Below, one piece after another: positions 45,911 through 55,594 of a stretch of 64,000 nucleotides of DNA (position 1 is its first letter; each line of letters begins with the position of its first letter). Location: positions 1-64,000 of the forward strand of contig NZ_AUBP01000025.1 in NCBI RefSeq assembly GCF_000429305.1, written 5' to 3'. Position numbers and translations under genes: made by a program. This DNA comes from Desulfovibrio inopinatus DSM 10711. GTDB taxonomy: Bacteria > Desulfobacterota > Desulfovibrionia > Desulfovibrionales > Desulfovibrionaceae. Below the pieces are notes generated by a model. The model was given only the letters and a program-made list of their open reading frames with translations, had not been told where the DNA came from and did no database searches.

Positions 45911-46957
45911 TTAATCGATGTTCCCACCCTGATTGAGTAGGCTTTCTCTTTGGATTCGTGCAAGTTCTCGCATATCGGCGACCTGGTCAGTTTCATCAAC
46001 GATTTCTTTGCCCAAGATTTCTTCAAGGACATCTTCAAGGCTGACAACACCACCCACACCGCCGTACTCATCGAGGACAACAAAGAGATGCATTCGTGAT
46101 TCGAGAAACTTTATCAGTAACCTATCCAACGTCATTGTTTCCAACGCAAATTGAACGGGTTTCATGAGATCGCCAATCATGACATCGTCTTGATCATTGG
46201 CTAAAGCTTCAAGAACCTGGCGTCGATAGACAATACCAACAACATCTTCGGCATCATCATTCTCATACACGGGAATACGGCTATGTGGCCAATAGGATTT
46301 GTATTCCCGGGCTTGGGCGACGGTCATATCCGCAGGGAGCGAAAACACGACAGTACGCGGCGTCATGATGTCGCGTACAACTTTTTTATCCAGCGTGAGA
46401 ATATTTTTGATGGAAAGTTCTTCATACGGTTTGATGACCCCGGCTTTCCTGGTAAGCGAGGCTAACGCAAAAATATCTTCTTCCGTGGACTGCGGCCCTT
46501 TTTTGCCAGAATCAACAATCTTCACAAGCAAGCCACCAACCCAAATAATCGGCGCCATAATGAAAACAAGGACGCGCAATGGCGGTCCCATGACTCCAGC
46601 AATATTTCGATTATACACGACGCCAACGGTTTTCGGGATTATTTCTCCAAAAACCAAGATAAGCGCGGTAAATCCCAGTGTAAATATCCACAGGTATTGT
46701 TCGCCCATCACTTCCACGGCCGCAGCTCCGGCCAAGGATGCACCGGCGATGTTGGCAAAGGTGTTGAGCGTTAAAATAGCTGTAATGGGGCGCTCGACCT
46801 GCGAACGCAAACGGTACAAGTCTTCACCGGACTTTTTTCCACTCTTGCGAAGAGTTTCAATCCAGCTCCACGGGATGGAATAGAGGGCGGCCTCACTGAC
46901 GGAGCAAAACGCCGACGCCAATACAGCGAAAGTCACCGCCACGACGAGTTCAATCAT
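45911..46957 (-). CDS. CNNM/CorC-type transporter-associated membrane protein (DUF21-CBS)
   Basis: 348 residues. An N-terminal DUF21 membrane domain with about four segments and the FGEIIPKTVGV motif precedes two CBS domains (about 195-320). The family covers Mg2+/Co2+ efflux and the so-called haemolysins (TlyC). It has the C-terminal acidic stretch but ends without the usual CorC/HlyC domain. ATG 46957 suits the family, but no SD precedes it; an in-frame TTG at 47032 is the alternative. The 200 bases to the next gene hold nothing recognised. Confidence 0.8.
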   Translation of the reverse strand: MIELVVAVTFAVLASAFCSVSEAALYSIPWSWIETLRKSGKKSGEDLYRLRSQVERPITAILTLNTFANIAGASLAGAAAVEVMGEQYLWIFTLGFTALILVFGEIIPKTVGVVYNRNIAGVMGPPLRVLVFIMAPIIWVGGLLVKIVDSGKKGPQSTEEDIFALASLTRKAGVIKPYEELSIKNILTLDKKVVRDIMTPRTVVFSLPADMTVAQAREYKSYWPHSRIPVYENDDAEDVVGIVYRRQVLEALANDQDDVMIGDLMKPVQFALETMTLDRLLIKFLESRMHLFVVLDEYGGVGGVVSLEDVLEEILGKEIVDETDQVADMRELARIQRESLLNQGGNID

Positions 46958-47163
46958 AGGAGGTATATCAAGAACATGAAAGTGGTTGCCAATATACTGA
47001 TAACGACTCTCTGGATACAGGTTGTTTGACAAATTGGTCTTGCAAACAGATCAGATAAGCATTGTCAGGATACGGGATGAAACGCCCTGATGCAAGAGGT
47101 TTCGGAGGTCTGTCCTGGTTGTTCTCCCAAACAGTGATGGACCGGCCTGCATACCGTGAACGA

Positions 47164-48336
47164 TTACTGTGCCACTCTGGGGAGAAAAAAACGTTCCGTG
47201 ATTTCATCCACCACGATATCAGGATTCACTTCAGTGATTAACGCTTTGTCAAAAAAACGTGGCGCCCCGTCATGTGGAGGTTTCATCCACACGTACACGC
47301 CTTCACTGAAGCTCTCTGCCACAAAAGGCAGCAGTTCCCAAAAAAAAGAATCGTGAAAAAATATGCCACGCGGCAACTTAGAATCCTCAATGACAGAGCA
47401 TAACGGGGGTTGAAAAAATTCGACGTTCTGGTCCGTCAGTGTCACAGGACGCGCTTTGGCTGGCTTTTTGGAAAGATAGTAATAGCGCGTTTCTTTGACG
47501 TAATCCTGCAGCCCCAGCATGAATGACAAATCACCGGGAACTTCATCAAAGGAATCTTCGTTGAAATCCTTCCTCGAAAGTACCGGCGTTGACGGGATGA
47601 TCTTACGGATCTCCTCCATCATCATGCGATACCCGACAAAAGCGCCACGGACATTCCAATGACTGTCCGTCGCATAGAAAATCTGCGTTTTTTTCTTGGC
47701 ATCCAGCAGCACAGGCCGCAAATCAACAACATCCAGCGTGGAATGTGCCTTCAGATAATCAAGGGCCTGATCAAGCCGAGACGTTTTGCCAACCTGTTTG
47801 AATATTTCCGGTAAATACTCGGGATAGATTGTTTCTTTCGACGGCGCCACAACAAGCATATAATGCTTTCCACGTTGTGCGAGCCAATCGGCGCGAGCTT
47901 GGTAATCGTCGCGCAGTGCTTGGAGTTCAGGTTCCGTCAAAGGTGTCGCTGACCGATGCTCCATAAGAACATCACGCGAACCATCTTTTGCTAAATACAT
48001 CCAACCATCTTTACCAGTGATAACGGACGCTGAAAAAACGGAGGATGAAGCAATAAAGCGGGTTGTTGCGTAATTATACCAACTGATCAAAATGCTGCGA
48101 AAGGGATAATGCGTTTCGAGATACCCAGAACGCAATACATCAAAATATCGACCGAACCCAACCGGATGCAAAGTAAATTCCGGAAGCGTCTTGCCACCGA
48201 TTTCAGAAACTTCCACCGTTGAAGCGAGTCCGGTCAACTTTGCTGCGAGAGGCAAAGAAATGAGGACAAGAAATATCAGGCTCGAAACAAGAGCCGTAAC
48301 AAAACGCAGCCGAGTATTGGATGAAATCAAGGACAA
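47164..48336 (-). CDS. AlgX/AlgJ-like SGNH-fold protein
   Basis: 390 residues, with one N-terminal membrane anchor then a periplasmic domain of the AlgJ/AlgX/DHHW type. Visible motifs are GKDGWMYLAKDG, VVAPSKETIYPEYLP and the catalytic ATDSHWNVRGA (DxxHW). These proteins acetylate exopolysaccharides with a partner MBOAT protein. No MBOAT or polysaccharide gene is in view, so its role is uncertain. Confidence 0.75.
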   Translation of the reverse strand: MSLISSNTRLRFVTALVSSLIFLVLISLPLAAKLTGLASTVEVSEIGGKTLPEFTLHPVGFGRYFDVLRSGYLETHYPFRSILISWYNYATTRFIASSSVFSASVITGKDGWMYLAKDGSRDVLMEHRSATPLTEPELQALRDDYQARADWLAQRGKHYMLVVAPSKETIYPEYLPEIFKQVGKTSRLDQALDYLKAHSTLDVVDLRPVLLDAKKKTQIFYATDSHWNVRGAFVGYRMMMEEIRKIIPSTPVLSRKDFNEDSFDEVPGDLSFMLGLQDYVKETRYYYLSKKPAKARPVTLTDQNVEFFQPPLCSVIEDSKLPRGIFFHDSFFWELLPFVAESFSEGVYVWMKPPHDGAPRFFDKALITEVNPDIVVDEITERFFLPRVAQ

Positions 48337-48357
48337 CCTCGTTTTCGCAATGCCGCT

Positions 48358-49074
48358 TCAAATCGAGAGGCAGGTGTCATTTTCTTCGTGTCGAGTGGGA
48401 ACGTTCCATATCTCGGAAATCATTCCCCGCATACGCTCAAGCCCATGCTCGACCGCTTCGGGCACAAAAAACGTGATACTTTTTCCTGAAAGGAAGCGCT
48501 CTCTAACAAGCGTGGCGCTGATGTCAAGTCGTGGCATACGTACGTAGTGCAGAGTTCGATCGGGTGACAGCGACCAGCAGTCATCGTTTTTTTGCTCAAG
48601 AAGTGCAAATTGTTGACGATGTGTGTCCAGGAATGCTTCGACATCCGCTCTTCCTTTGTTCCCGCGTTCTATGACGACAAGATTGGCAACCGTCCATAAT
48701 TCCAGACCGCGGTGCCATGTTGGAAGACTCAACAAGTCCCAGGTTCCCATAAGATAATAAATCTGCTTGCCTGGATTCTCGCGTTGATACTGCGCCAAAG
48801 TATCTATGGTGTAGGAAGGCCCCGGTCTGCTTTCCTCGATATCGTTAACAAACACCCCGGGAAGATCGGCCACTGCCAAGTGCACAAGTTCGCGGCGCAC
48901 GGCAAACGGCAAAATTCCTTTTTCTGACTTGTGAGGTGGTCTGGCAGACGGCACAAGATCGACCCGGTGAAGACCGAGCGCCTCCTGCGCTTCCAAGACT
49001 AAACGCAAATGGGCAATGTGAATGGGGTTGAAACTTCCTCCATACACGCCGAGTCGAAAAGTGTGCCGATCCAT
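48358..49074 (-). CDS. nadD: nicotinate-nucleotide adenylyltransferase NadD
   Basis: 238 residues. The nucleotidyl-transferase motif is GGSFNPIHIAHL, the C-terminal motif DISATLVRERFL. It makes deamido-NAD from NaMN. ATG 49074 begins the usual N-terminus. It ends 21 bases before the AlgX-like gene. Confidence 0.9.
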   Translation of the reverse strand: MDRHTFRLGVYGGSFNPIHIAHLRLVLEAQEALGLHRVDLVPSARPPHKSEKGILPFAVRRELVHLAVADLPGVFVNDIEESRPGPSYTIDTLAQYQRENPGKQIYYLMGTWDLLSLPTWHRGLELWTVANLVVIERGNKGRADVEAFLDTHRQQFALLEQKNDDCWSLSPDRTLHYVRMPRLDISATLVRERFLSGKSITFFVPEAVEHGLERMRGMISEIWNVPTRHEENDTCLSI

Positions 49075-49104
49075 TAAAGAATATCCAATGCCTGGGGTAA
49101 TGAA

Positions 49105-49133
49105 GAGCACTTCCCACACCAAGGGAAGTGCTC
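49105..49133. terminator. hairpin between proA and nadD
   Basis: GAGCACTTCCC (49105-49115) pairs with 49123-49133 as an 11-bp stem and 7-base loop. It follows proA on the minus strand, with only a short TT-rich tail. Confidence 0.5.
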
Positions 49134-49170
49134 TCCCAAAAAGATAAAAAAGGTTCGGTTCCTTAGTAAC

Positions 49171-50430
49171 TCAGGACCGGATTTGACCTTTGCCAAACAC
49201 AACGAATTTAGCGCTTGTAAGCTCTTTAACGCCCATAACACCATACGAATGCAGTTTCGATGTACTAATACCGATTTCCGCACCCAGCCCGAGCTGTCCA
49301 CCGTCATTAAAGCGTGTTGAGCAATTGACTCCGGCCATCGATGTATCGACGAGGCGAATAAATTCCATGGCGCGTTCATAATTCGTTGTCAAAATGACAT
49401 CGGTATGATTCGAACCGTATTCAGCAATATGAGCACGAGCTGCGTCCATATCGTCGACGACTTTGACCGCTAAAATGAGGTCATGAAATTCGTATCCATA
49501 ATCGGCATCCGTTGCCGCTTGAGCTGTATCGCCAAGCAGGGGCAACGATGCGGCACAGGCACGAAAACTGACGCCGTCTTTCCCAAGACGGGAACCGATC
49601 TCAGGGAGAACGGTTTGGGCCGCGTCTTTATGAACCAACAAACATTCCAAGGCATTACAAACGCCCGGACGCTGAACTTTGGCGTTATGAACCACCTCGA
49701 CGACTTCATCCAGATTACATTCGGCATCCACATAAATATGGCAAACGCCCTTGTAGTGCTTCAAGACGGGCATACGCGCCTGTTCGACAACAGCCCGGAT
49801 GAGCCCTTCCCCACCACGAGGAATAATGACGTCAATATAGTCGTCCAACTTCAACAGTGCCGTCACGGCAGCTCGGTCTGTTGTTTTGACGAGTTGAACG
49901 GCATCTCTCGGCAAGCCATTTTGTTCAAGAGCCGTCGAGAGAATATCGGCTAGACATGAGTTGGAATGGATGGCTTCTTTCCCCCCGCGCAAAATGACGG
50001 CATTTCCTGCGAGAAGGCAAAGAATCGCCGAATCCACGGTGACGTTGGGCCGTGATTCGTAAATCATGGCAATAACGCCGAGCGGAATGCGCATACGGCC
50101 GACCATGAGCCCATTGGGGCGTTGCCACATGGATTCCATCTCTCCCACAGGATCGGAAATAGCCGCGACTTCTCCGCATGCCATTATCATAGAATCAAGA
50201 ACTTTTTGGTCAATGCGCAGCCGGTCCATTTTCGGAGCATCGAGTCCATTTTGGGCTGCAGCGTCTAAATCCTTAGCATTGGCTTCGAAAATAGCTTTTT
50301 TATTTTTTTCAAGTAGTACAGCCAAGTCGGAAATGGCTTTGGCTTTTTGTTGGCCACCAGCCCCCGCCAACACGGCCCCAGCTCGTTTCGCCCGCTTGGC
50401 CAAGTCAAGCATTTGCGTTTCAATATCCAT
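49171..50430 (-). CDS. proA: gamma-glutamyl phosphate reductase ProA
   Basis: 419 residues, an aldehyde-dehydrogenase-fold enzyme for the second step of proline synthesis. The catalytic Cys lies in RPGVCNALE; GGKEAIHSNSCLA and VNCSTRFNDGGQLGLGAEIGIST complete the family motifs. It is read divergently from the TPR gene. Confidence 0.96.
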   Translation of the reverse strand: MDIETQMLDLAKRAKRAGAVLAGAGGQQKAKAISDLAVLLEKNKKAIFEANAKDLDAAAQNGLDAPKMDRLRIDQKVLDSMIMACGEVAAISDPVGEMESMWQRPNGLMVGRMRIPLGVIAMIYESRPNVTVDSAILCLLAGNAVILRGGKEAIHSNSCLADILSTALEQNGLPRDAVQLVKTTDRAAVTALLKLDDYIDVIIPRGGEGLIRAVVEQARMPVLKHYKGVCHIYVDAECNLDEVVEVVHNAKVQRPGVCNALECLLVHKDAAQTVLPEIGSRLGKDGVSFRACAASLPLLGDTAQAATDADYGYEFHDLILAVKVVDDMDAARAHIAEYGSNHTDVILTTNYERAMEFIRLVDTSMAGVNCSTRFNDGGQLGLGAEIGISTSKLHSYGVMGVKELTSAKFVVFGKGQIRS

Positions 50431-50616
50431 ACGACAGAACTCCCTATGGTATCATACCGGCGTAGCGAAAATCGAAATTCGTCACGCCGTCCGGCACGTT
50501 TTGTTGATAAGGGAAAACCGGCAACAGCCGGTCGACACTGGGAAAAACTACTCTGCGGTTTCCCAAAAAGTCAACGGGTGCATTCGAAAACCTTGAACTT
50601 CTGGCCCCTATCTGTT

Positions 50617-50645
50617 TTGACAAATATCTGGTTTTTCCATTATCT
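50617..50645 (+). promoter_or_regulatory. sigma-70 promoter for the membrane TPR gene
   Basis: TTGACA (50617-50622), a 17-base spacer and TTATCT (50640-50645) lie 56 bases before the TPR gene start. This is a near-consensus promoter. The rest of 50431-50700 is the divergent proA leader, in which I see nothing further. Confidence 0.6.
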
Positions 50646-50700
50646 ACTACGGTTCTTTCATTTGCTGAATACACTATGAACTTTAATGGAGAATTCACAT

Positions 50701-51417
50701 ATGTCCACTAAAAAGCCCACATCTGGGCCCGCGTCACATACTGATGGTGGTTTTTTGAACGCTGTTGCCGAAGAAACGCATGAAGAACTTCACCCGCTGT
50801 TGACGGCGCTCGGAAGAAATTGGAAACAGCTAGCCTTTGGTATTACTTTGCTTCTCGCCGTTGTCATCGGTCGTAGTATTTATCTTAACCATGTCGATTC
50901 GGTTGCCACTCAAGCCAACCAGGATCTTCAGACCATTTTAACGGACAAATCGGGAAGCGACCTGATCACCGCTCTGAATGACTTTGCGAAAACTGCCCCG
51001 GATTCAGTCAAACCATCTATATATCTCGAAACCGCTAAAGCTGCTCAAGATTCAGGAGATTTTGCCGCGGCCCAAGCTGCTTGGAAAAACCTGGCAAGTG
51101 TGGCCGACAGCGACATCAAACCGCTTGCCCTTCTGGGTGAAGCCGATGCGATGGCCCATCAAAAACAATTTTCCGAAGCTGTAACAGTCCTTGAGGCACT
51201 GCAAAAAAGTGCCCCGAAGGCCATGGAACCGGTCGTGGCGTCGCGCTTGGCCACGGTTGCCGAGCAGGCTGGAAATTATGAGATGGCATTGGCCAGTTAT
51301 GAAAAGATGAAGACCATCGCCAACATGCCGTTGATGGAGTTTATCGACTTCAAGATTGAGCAATTGAAAAGCCGGACAGAGACACCCGACAATGCGAAAG
51401 AAGCCGCTTCATCGTAG
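50701..51417 (+). CDS. membrane-anchored TPR protein (YfgM-like)
   Basis: 238 residues: a cytoplasmic N-terminus, one membrane helix (about 49-67), and a periplasmic helical-repeat region resembling YfgM/TPR_21 proteins, which work with the Sec translocon and periplasmic chaperones. ATG 50701 has GGAG 9 bases upstream; 50686 is in frame but lacks one. Confidence 0.7.
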   Translation: MSTKKPTSGPASHTDGGFLNAVAEETHEELHPLLTALGRNWKQLAFGITLLLAVVIGRSIYLNHVDSVATQANQDLQTILTDKSGSDLITALNDFAKTAPDSVKPSIYLETAKAAQDSGDFAAAQAAWKNLASVADSDIKPLALLGEADAMAHQKQFSEAVTVLEALQKSAPKAMEPVVASRLATVAEQAGNYEMALASYEKMKTIANMPLMEFIDFKIEQLKSRTETPDNAKEAASS

Positions 51418-51490
51418 AAGCGTGCTGCTTCCAGCTCTTTTCGGCAATTGACAATAATCCCCCTTTTGCCTTCAACACGGAGTAAACCTC

Positions 51491-53335
51491 ATGCCTAATC
51501 CGCTGCTTGCGGACGCGCCCGGACAGGTCCATTTTTTACTTGGGAACGAAGCCATCGTCAGAGGGGCTCTGGAAGCAGGTGTGCAGTTTATATCCTGCTA
51601 TCCTGGTACCCCATCATCCGAAGTGCCTGACACATTTTTCCGGCTCGCCTCTGATGCATCCTTCACGTTCGAATATTCGATCAATGAAAAAGTGGCTATG
51701 GAAGTGGCTGGCGGCGCAGCTCTGGCCGGTGTCCCGACACTTGTTACCATGAAGCACGTTGGAGTCAACGTCGCGGCTGACCCTCTCATGACATTGTCGT
51801 ATATCAGCACACCGGGAGGCCTTGTCATTTTGTCTGCCGATGATCCGGGGTGTCATTCCAGCCAAAATGAACAGGATAATCGGTATTACGCACGGTTGGC
51901 GAAGATCCCCTGCTTCGAACCGTCGACGGCGCAGGAATGCAAAGACTACATGATTGAGGCTATGCGCTTCTCCATTGAACATGCTCAACCTGTCATGTTG
52001 CGCACAACCACCCGCGTCAACCATATTCGGGGCGCTGTCACATTCGGCGCATTGCCTGTCTCTACGCACAATGCACCGTTCGAGCGTGAGCCCGTCCAAT
52101 TTGTGCCAGTCCCTGCGTTTTCGCGCATTCAGCATCAGCGGCTATTGTCTCGATTGACAACGTTCTCCGAAAAAAGTGAATTCTCTCCCCTGAATACGAT
52201 TACCGGACAAGGCAAAGTCGGTGTCATCACTTCGGGCATCTGCCGTGCCTATCTGCACGATGCGCTCCTCGATGAAGATGCAACCGAGTTGGTCAAGTGT
52301 TTCGAACTCGGAATGACACACCCCTTGCCGGAAAAGCGCATTCTCGACTTTGTTTCCGGGCTCGACACGCTCATCATATTGGAAGAGCTTGAGCCTATTC
52401 TCGAAACCGCCATTCGTGCATTGCTGCAGAAACATCACGTATCACTTGAAGTTGTTGGCAAAGGGGAAGATGCACCGCTCAATGACGAGTATTCTACGGT
52501 ATTGGTACGCCGAATCCTTCGACGGGCTCTTGGCCGACCGGTAGAACAGAACAAAATCTGTCAGCCTCAAGCAACGCTTCCGAAACGTCCGCCGAATTTG
52601 TGCGCGGGCTGCCCACACCGGGCAAGCTACCATGCGGTGCGTGAAGTTTTTGGTGAAGATGTCTATTTTTCGTCCGACATCGGATGTTACACGCTTGGTT
52701 TTCTGCCCCCCTTCCGCGCTGTCGATTTTATCCTCTGTATGGGGTCAAGTATTAGTGCGGGAAGCGGCTTCTCCAAAGCATCGGGGAAACCCGTTATCAG
52801 TTTTATCGGTGATTCCACGTTCTTTCACTCCGGGATTACCGGACTGATCAACGCCGTTTTCAACAATCACGATATTCTCCTTGTCATTCTCGACAATCGC
52901 ACAACAGCAATGACCGGTCATCAGCCGCACCCCGGTGTGAGCGATACCGTGCTTGGTCCTGCTGAATCCCGTGTCGACATTGAGGGTATTGTCCGGGCAT
53001 GCGGCGTCGCACACGTCGCAAAGGTCAACCCATTCAACAAACAAGCAACCGTTACGGCATTAGAACAGATGCGTGACACATCGGGAGTTCGCGTCCTTAT
53101 CCTTGAAGCTCCCTGCCCGATTCATGACAAAAAAATCGGGAAGAAAGGGAAGCCAATGGTGGCATCCGTTGAAGGCGATCCCACCCAAAGCGAACACTGT
53201 TTGGAAAGCCTGGCCTGCCCGGCATTTCATAAACGCACTGGTACATTCGATATCGATCCCGATCATTGCGCCGGATGTATGTATTGTTTGCAGGTCGGTT
53301 CCAACATCAAGGCCCAAAAGCGAGGCGCGAAATGA
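51491..53335 (+). CDS. iorA: indolepyruvate:ferredoxin oxidoreductase alpha subunit IorA
   Basis: 614 residues. It converts arylpyruvates to acyl-CoAs using TPP and Fe-S clusters during amino acid fermentation. The pyrimidine-binding and TPP domains are in place (SCYPGTPSSEVP, LCAGCPHR, GDSTFFHSGITGL). The C-terminal ferredoxin region is reduced: ACPAF and CAGCMYC give at most one [4Fe-4S], where many IorA have two. A TTGACA lies at about 51447 but its -10 is poor. Confidence 0.93.
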   Translation: MPNPLLADAPGQVHFLLGNEAIVRGALEAGVQFISCYPGTPSSEVPDTFFRLASDASFTFEYSINEKVAMEVAGGAALAGVPTLVTMKHVGVNVAADPLMTLSYISTPGGLVILSADDPGCHSSQNEQDNRYYARLAKIPCFEPSTAQECKDYMIEAMRFSIEHAQPVMLRTTTRVNHIRGAVTFGALPVSTHNAPFEREPVQFVPVPAFSRIQHQRLLSRLTTFSEKSEFSPLNTITGQGKVGVITSGICRAYLHDALLDEDATELVKCFELGMTHPLPEKRILDFVSGLDTLIILEELEPILETAIRALLQKHHVSLEVVGKGEDAPLNDEYSTVLVRRILRRALGRPVEQNKICQPQATLPKRPPNLCAGCPHRASYHAVREVFGEDVYFSSDIGCYTLGFLPPFRAVDFILCMGSSISAGSGFSKASGKPVISFIGDSTFFHSGITGLINAVFNNHDILLVILDNRTTAMTGHQPHPGVSDTVLGPAESRVDIEGIVRACGVAHVAKVNPFNKQATVTALEQMRDTSGVRVLILEAPCPIHDKKIGKKGKPMVASVEGDPTQSEHCLESLACPAFHKRTGTFDIDPDHCAGCMYCLQVGSNIKAQKRGAK

Positions 53336-53922
53336 AGCGGGCACGCATTTTCCTCACAGGTGTAGGCGGACAGGGAACACTGACTGCAACCAAAATTCTG
53401 GCTCTTACAGCCATGGATGCCGGCCTTGAGGTCACTTCAGGAGAAATCCATGGTATGGCACAACGTGGTGGCGTCGTCGAATCGACGATCCTCATCGGTG
53501 GCTATAGAAGCCCGAAGATTTCTCATGGTGAAGCCGATTTGTTGCTTGGCTTCGAACTCCTTGAAACCCTGCGGGCTCTGCCGTATCTTAAAAAAGGCGG
53601 AACGATTATTTCGAATTCGGAATCAATTCTACCTCCCGGAGTGGCCAAGGGGGTTGAAACGTATCCCGATGTCGATGCGGTCGCTCAACAAGCCCAGAGT
53701 TGTGGACTGACTATTTCGTTTTTGCCTTGCAAAACGCTCGGGTTGAAGGCTGGCGCCGTACAAAGCGCGAACATGGTCTTGCTCGGTGCATTTCTGGCCA
53801 AAGATTTGTTGCCGTTTGGTGTTGAGGCACTCAAGCAGTCGGTGCGAACTTATCTCAAACCCAAACTTGTCGATTTGAACCTCCACGCCATTGACCTTGG
53901 CGTCCAAGCTGCAAGTGAATAA
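53332..53922 (+). CDS. iorB: indolepyruvate:ferredoxin oxidoreductase beta subunit IorB
   Basis: 196 residues of the gamma-type POR/IOR domain, starting IFLTGVGGQGTLTATKIL. ATG 53332 overlaps the iorA stop (ATGA). It partners IorA. Confidence 0.94.
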   Translation: MKRARIFLTGVGGQGTLTATKILALTAMDAGLEVTSGEIHGMAQRGGVVESTILIGGYRSPKISHGEADLLLGFELLETLRALPYLKKGGTIISNSESILPPGVAKGVETYPDVDAVAQQAQSCGLTISFLPCKTLGLKAGAVQSANMVLLGAFLAKDLLPFGVEALKQSVRTYLKPKLVDLNLHAIDLGVQAASE

Positions 53923-53928
53923 TGCGTC

Positions 53929-55515
53929 ATGACCGCTTTTGCTCAATTCGATGACGGGTCTCCTCTGTTCCTCAGTGCTCTTCAGCGTATCATCGAGGAA
54001 ATCGGTGCCGACCGGTCCATCAGACAGTCCCTGGATATTGCCTTGGACACACTCATTAATATGCTTGGCTACAAACGAGTGTATCTCGACCTGTTTGACC
54101 TGCCGATGCGCAATTCAAAAATGAGTATCACCAAAGGCGGTGAAAACAGCTTCCAACATCTTTACGCACCTGGCCCGCTTGTAACGGGCCAGGTCGTTGC
54201 AACCAAACGTCGTCTCATTATTGAGAATATTAACGATCACCCTGACTTTTATGGACGCCCTCCGGCAGAACTCGATAGTCTGTCTTTCTTATGCGTGCCG
54301 GTCATGTCTGCGCCGGTGATAGGACGGAGTAATCTCCCGGCATCGGATCAGGAACAGGGGCGAACCGTATTGGGCACATTGAGCTTGGATATTCCCAAAG
54401 CTCCTCTCATTTTTCTGGAGACACACTGCCGCTTTCTTGAAGTACTTGCCGCGTTATTTGGCAACACTGTGCCCAAGCTTGCCGAAGAACTTGTCAAACC
54501 CATGAAAAAACGTCCGGAACCGTCCATCCCGACGCCTCTGGACGATGTGGTTCCGACGAATGTCCTGGCCGTATCCAAAAGCATGCGTCTCGTTATGCGC
54601 CAAATTAGCCAGACAGCACTCAACGATACGCCGGTGCTGTTGCGTGGTGAAGAAGGAACTGGACGAGAATTTCTCGCTGAAAGTTTGCATAAACAAAGCA
54701 ACAGACGTGATAAGCCGTTTCTCAAAGTGCAGTTTCTCACCGAGCCGGAAGAACACCTCGAACGGAAGTTGTTCGGGATTCAAAAAGGCGGTCCTTCGCA
54801 ACATACGCAATCCAAGCGCAGTGTTTTCGAGTTGGCCCAGGGAGGTATTGTTTACCTGGATGGCATTGAGGAAATGAGTCTAAGCTGCCAGCAAGAACTG
54901 CTTCGTGTCTTGCAAGAAGGAGCGGTTCAACGCATCGACGCAGACAGTCCTATTCCTGTCGATGTGCGCGTCGTCGCGTCCACGGCGTCGTCTCTGGAAG
55001 ATATGATGGCCACTGGAACCTTTCTCGAAGACCTCTACTACAGTCTGAGTGTCTACCCGATTTACGTTCCATCGCTACGCGATCGCTCAAGTGATATTTT
55101 GCCGCTGGCCGAATCATTTCTGCAAGAATTTGCCAAAGCACAAGGCAAAACGATCAAGCGAATATCCACCCCCGCCATTGATCTCTTGCATCAATACCAC
55201 TGGCCGGACAATGTCAGTGAATTGCGAAGTTGTATTGATCGGGCCGTCGCCAATTGCGACGAGGGCGTTATTCGAGCCTATCACCTCCCGCCAACGCTGC
55301 AAACCGCAGAAAGCTCAGGGACGGAACCCATGCTCTCATTCGGTGAAGCTGTCGCCAAATTCGAAGAAGAATTGTTGGTCGAAGCACTGAAAAAAGCTAG
55401 CGGGAACATGTTTCAAGCAGCCAAGAATCTTCATGAGAGCTATCGCGTGGTAAACTATAAAGTCAAAAAGCATGGCCTCGATCCCAAACGATTTTCAGGT
55501 CATAAAAAACGATAA
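53929..55515 (+). CDS. NtrC-family-like regulator with degenerate AAA+ domain
   Basis: 528 residues: an N-terminal GAF domain (about 15-180), an NtrC-type AAA+ domain (about 205-450) and a C-terminal Fis-type helix-turn-helix (ASGNMFQAAKNLHES). The AAA+ domain is degenerate. Walker A Lys is Arg (GEEGTGREF), the sigma-54-contacting GAFTGA loop is replaced by GGPSQH in LFGIQKGGPSQH, Walker B is YLDGIEE rather than LDE, and both arginine fingers of FRxDLYYRL are lost (FLEDLYYSL). It probably binds DNA but does not activate sigma-54. It lies 6 bases after iorB. Confidence 0.85.
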   Translation: MTAFAQFDDGSPLFLSALQRIIEEIGADRSIRQSLDIALDTLINMLGYKRVYLDLFDLPMRNSKMSITKGGENSFQHLYAPGPLVTGQVVATKRRLIIENINDHPDFYGRPPAELDSLSFLCVPVMSAPVIGRSNLPASDQEQGRTVLGTLSLDIPKAPLIFLETHCRFLEVLAALFGNTVPKLAEELVKPMKKRPEPSIPTPLDDVVPTNVLAVSKSMRLVMRQISQTALNDTPVLLRGEEGTGREFLAESLHKQSNRRDKPFLKVQFLTEPEEHLERKLFGIQKGGPSQHTQSKRSVFELAQGGIVYLDGIEEMSLSCQQELLRVLQEGAVQRIDADSPIPVDVRVVASTASSLEDMMATGTFLEDLYYSLSVYPIYVPSLRDRSSDILPLAESFLQEFAKAQGKTIKRISTPAIDLLHQYHWPDNVSELRSCIDRAVANCDEGVIRAYHLPPTLQTAESSGTEPMLSFGEAVAKFEEELLVEALKKASGNMFQAAKNLHESYRVVNYKVKKHGLDPKRFSGHKKR

Positions 55516-55538
55516 CTCTCCACGGCCTCTACGAGAAA

Positions 55539-55580
55539 ACGGCTTGCACCCTTTTGAGGATGCAAGCCGTTCTTTTTTCT
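55539..55580 (+). terminator. intrinsic terminator after the ior operon
   Basis: ACGGCTTGCA (55539-55548) pairs with 55561-55570 around a 12-base loop and is followed by TCTTTTTTCTT. It closes the iorAB-regulator transcript. Confidence 0.85.
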
Positions 55581-55594
55581 TATAATAACTGGAT

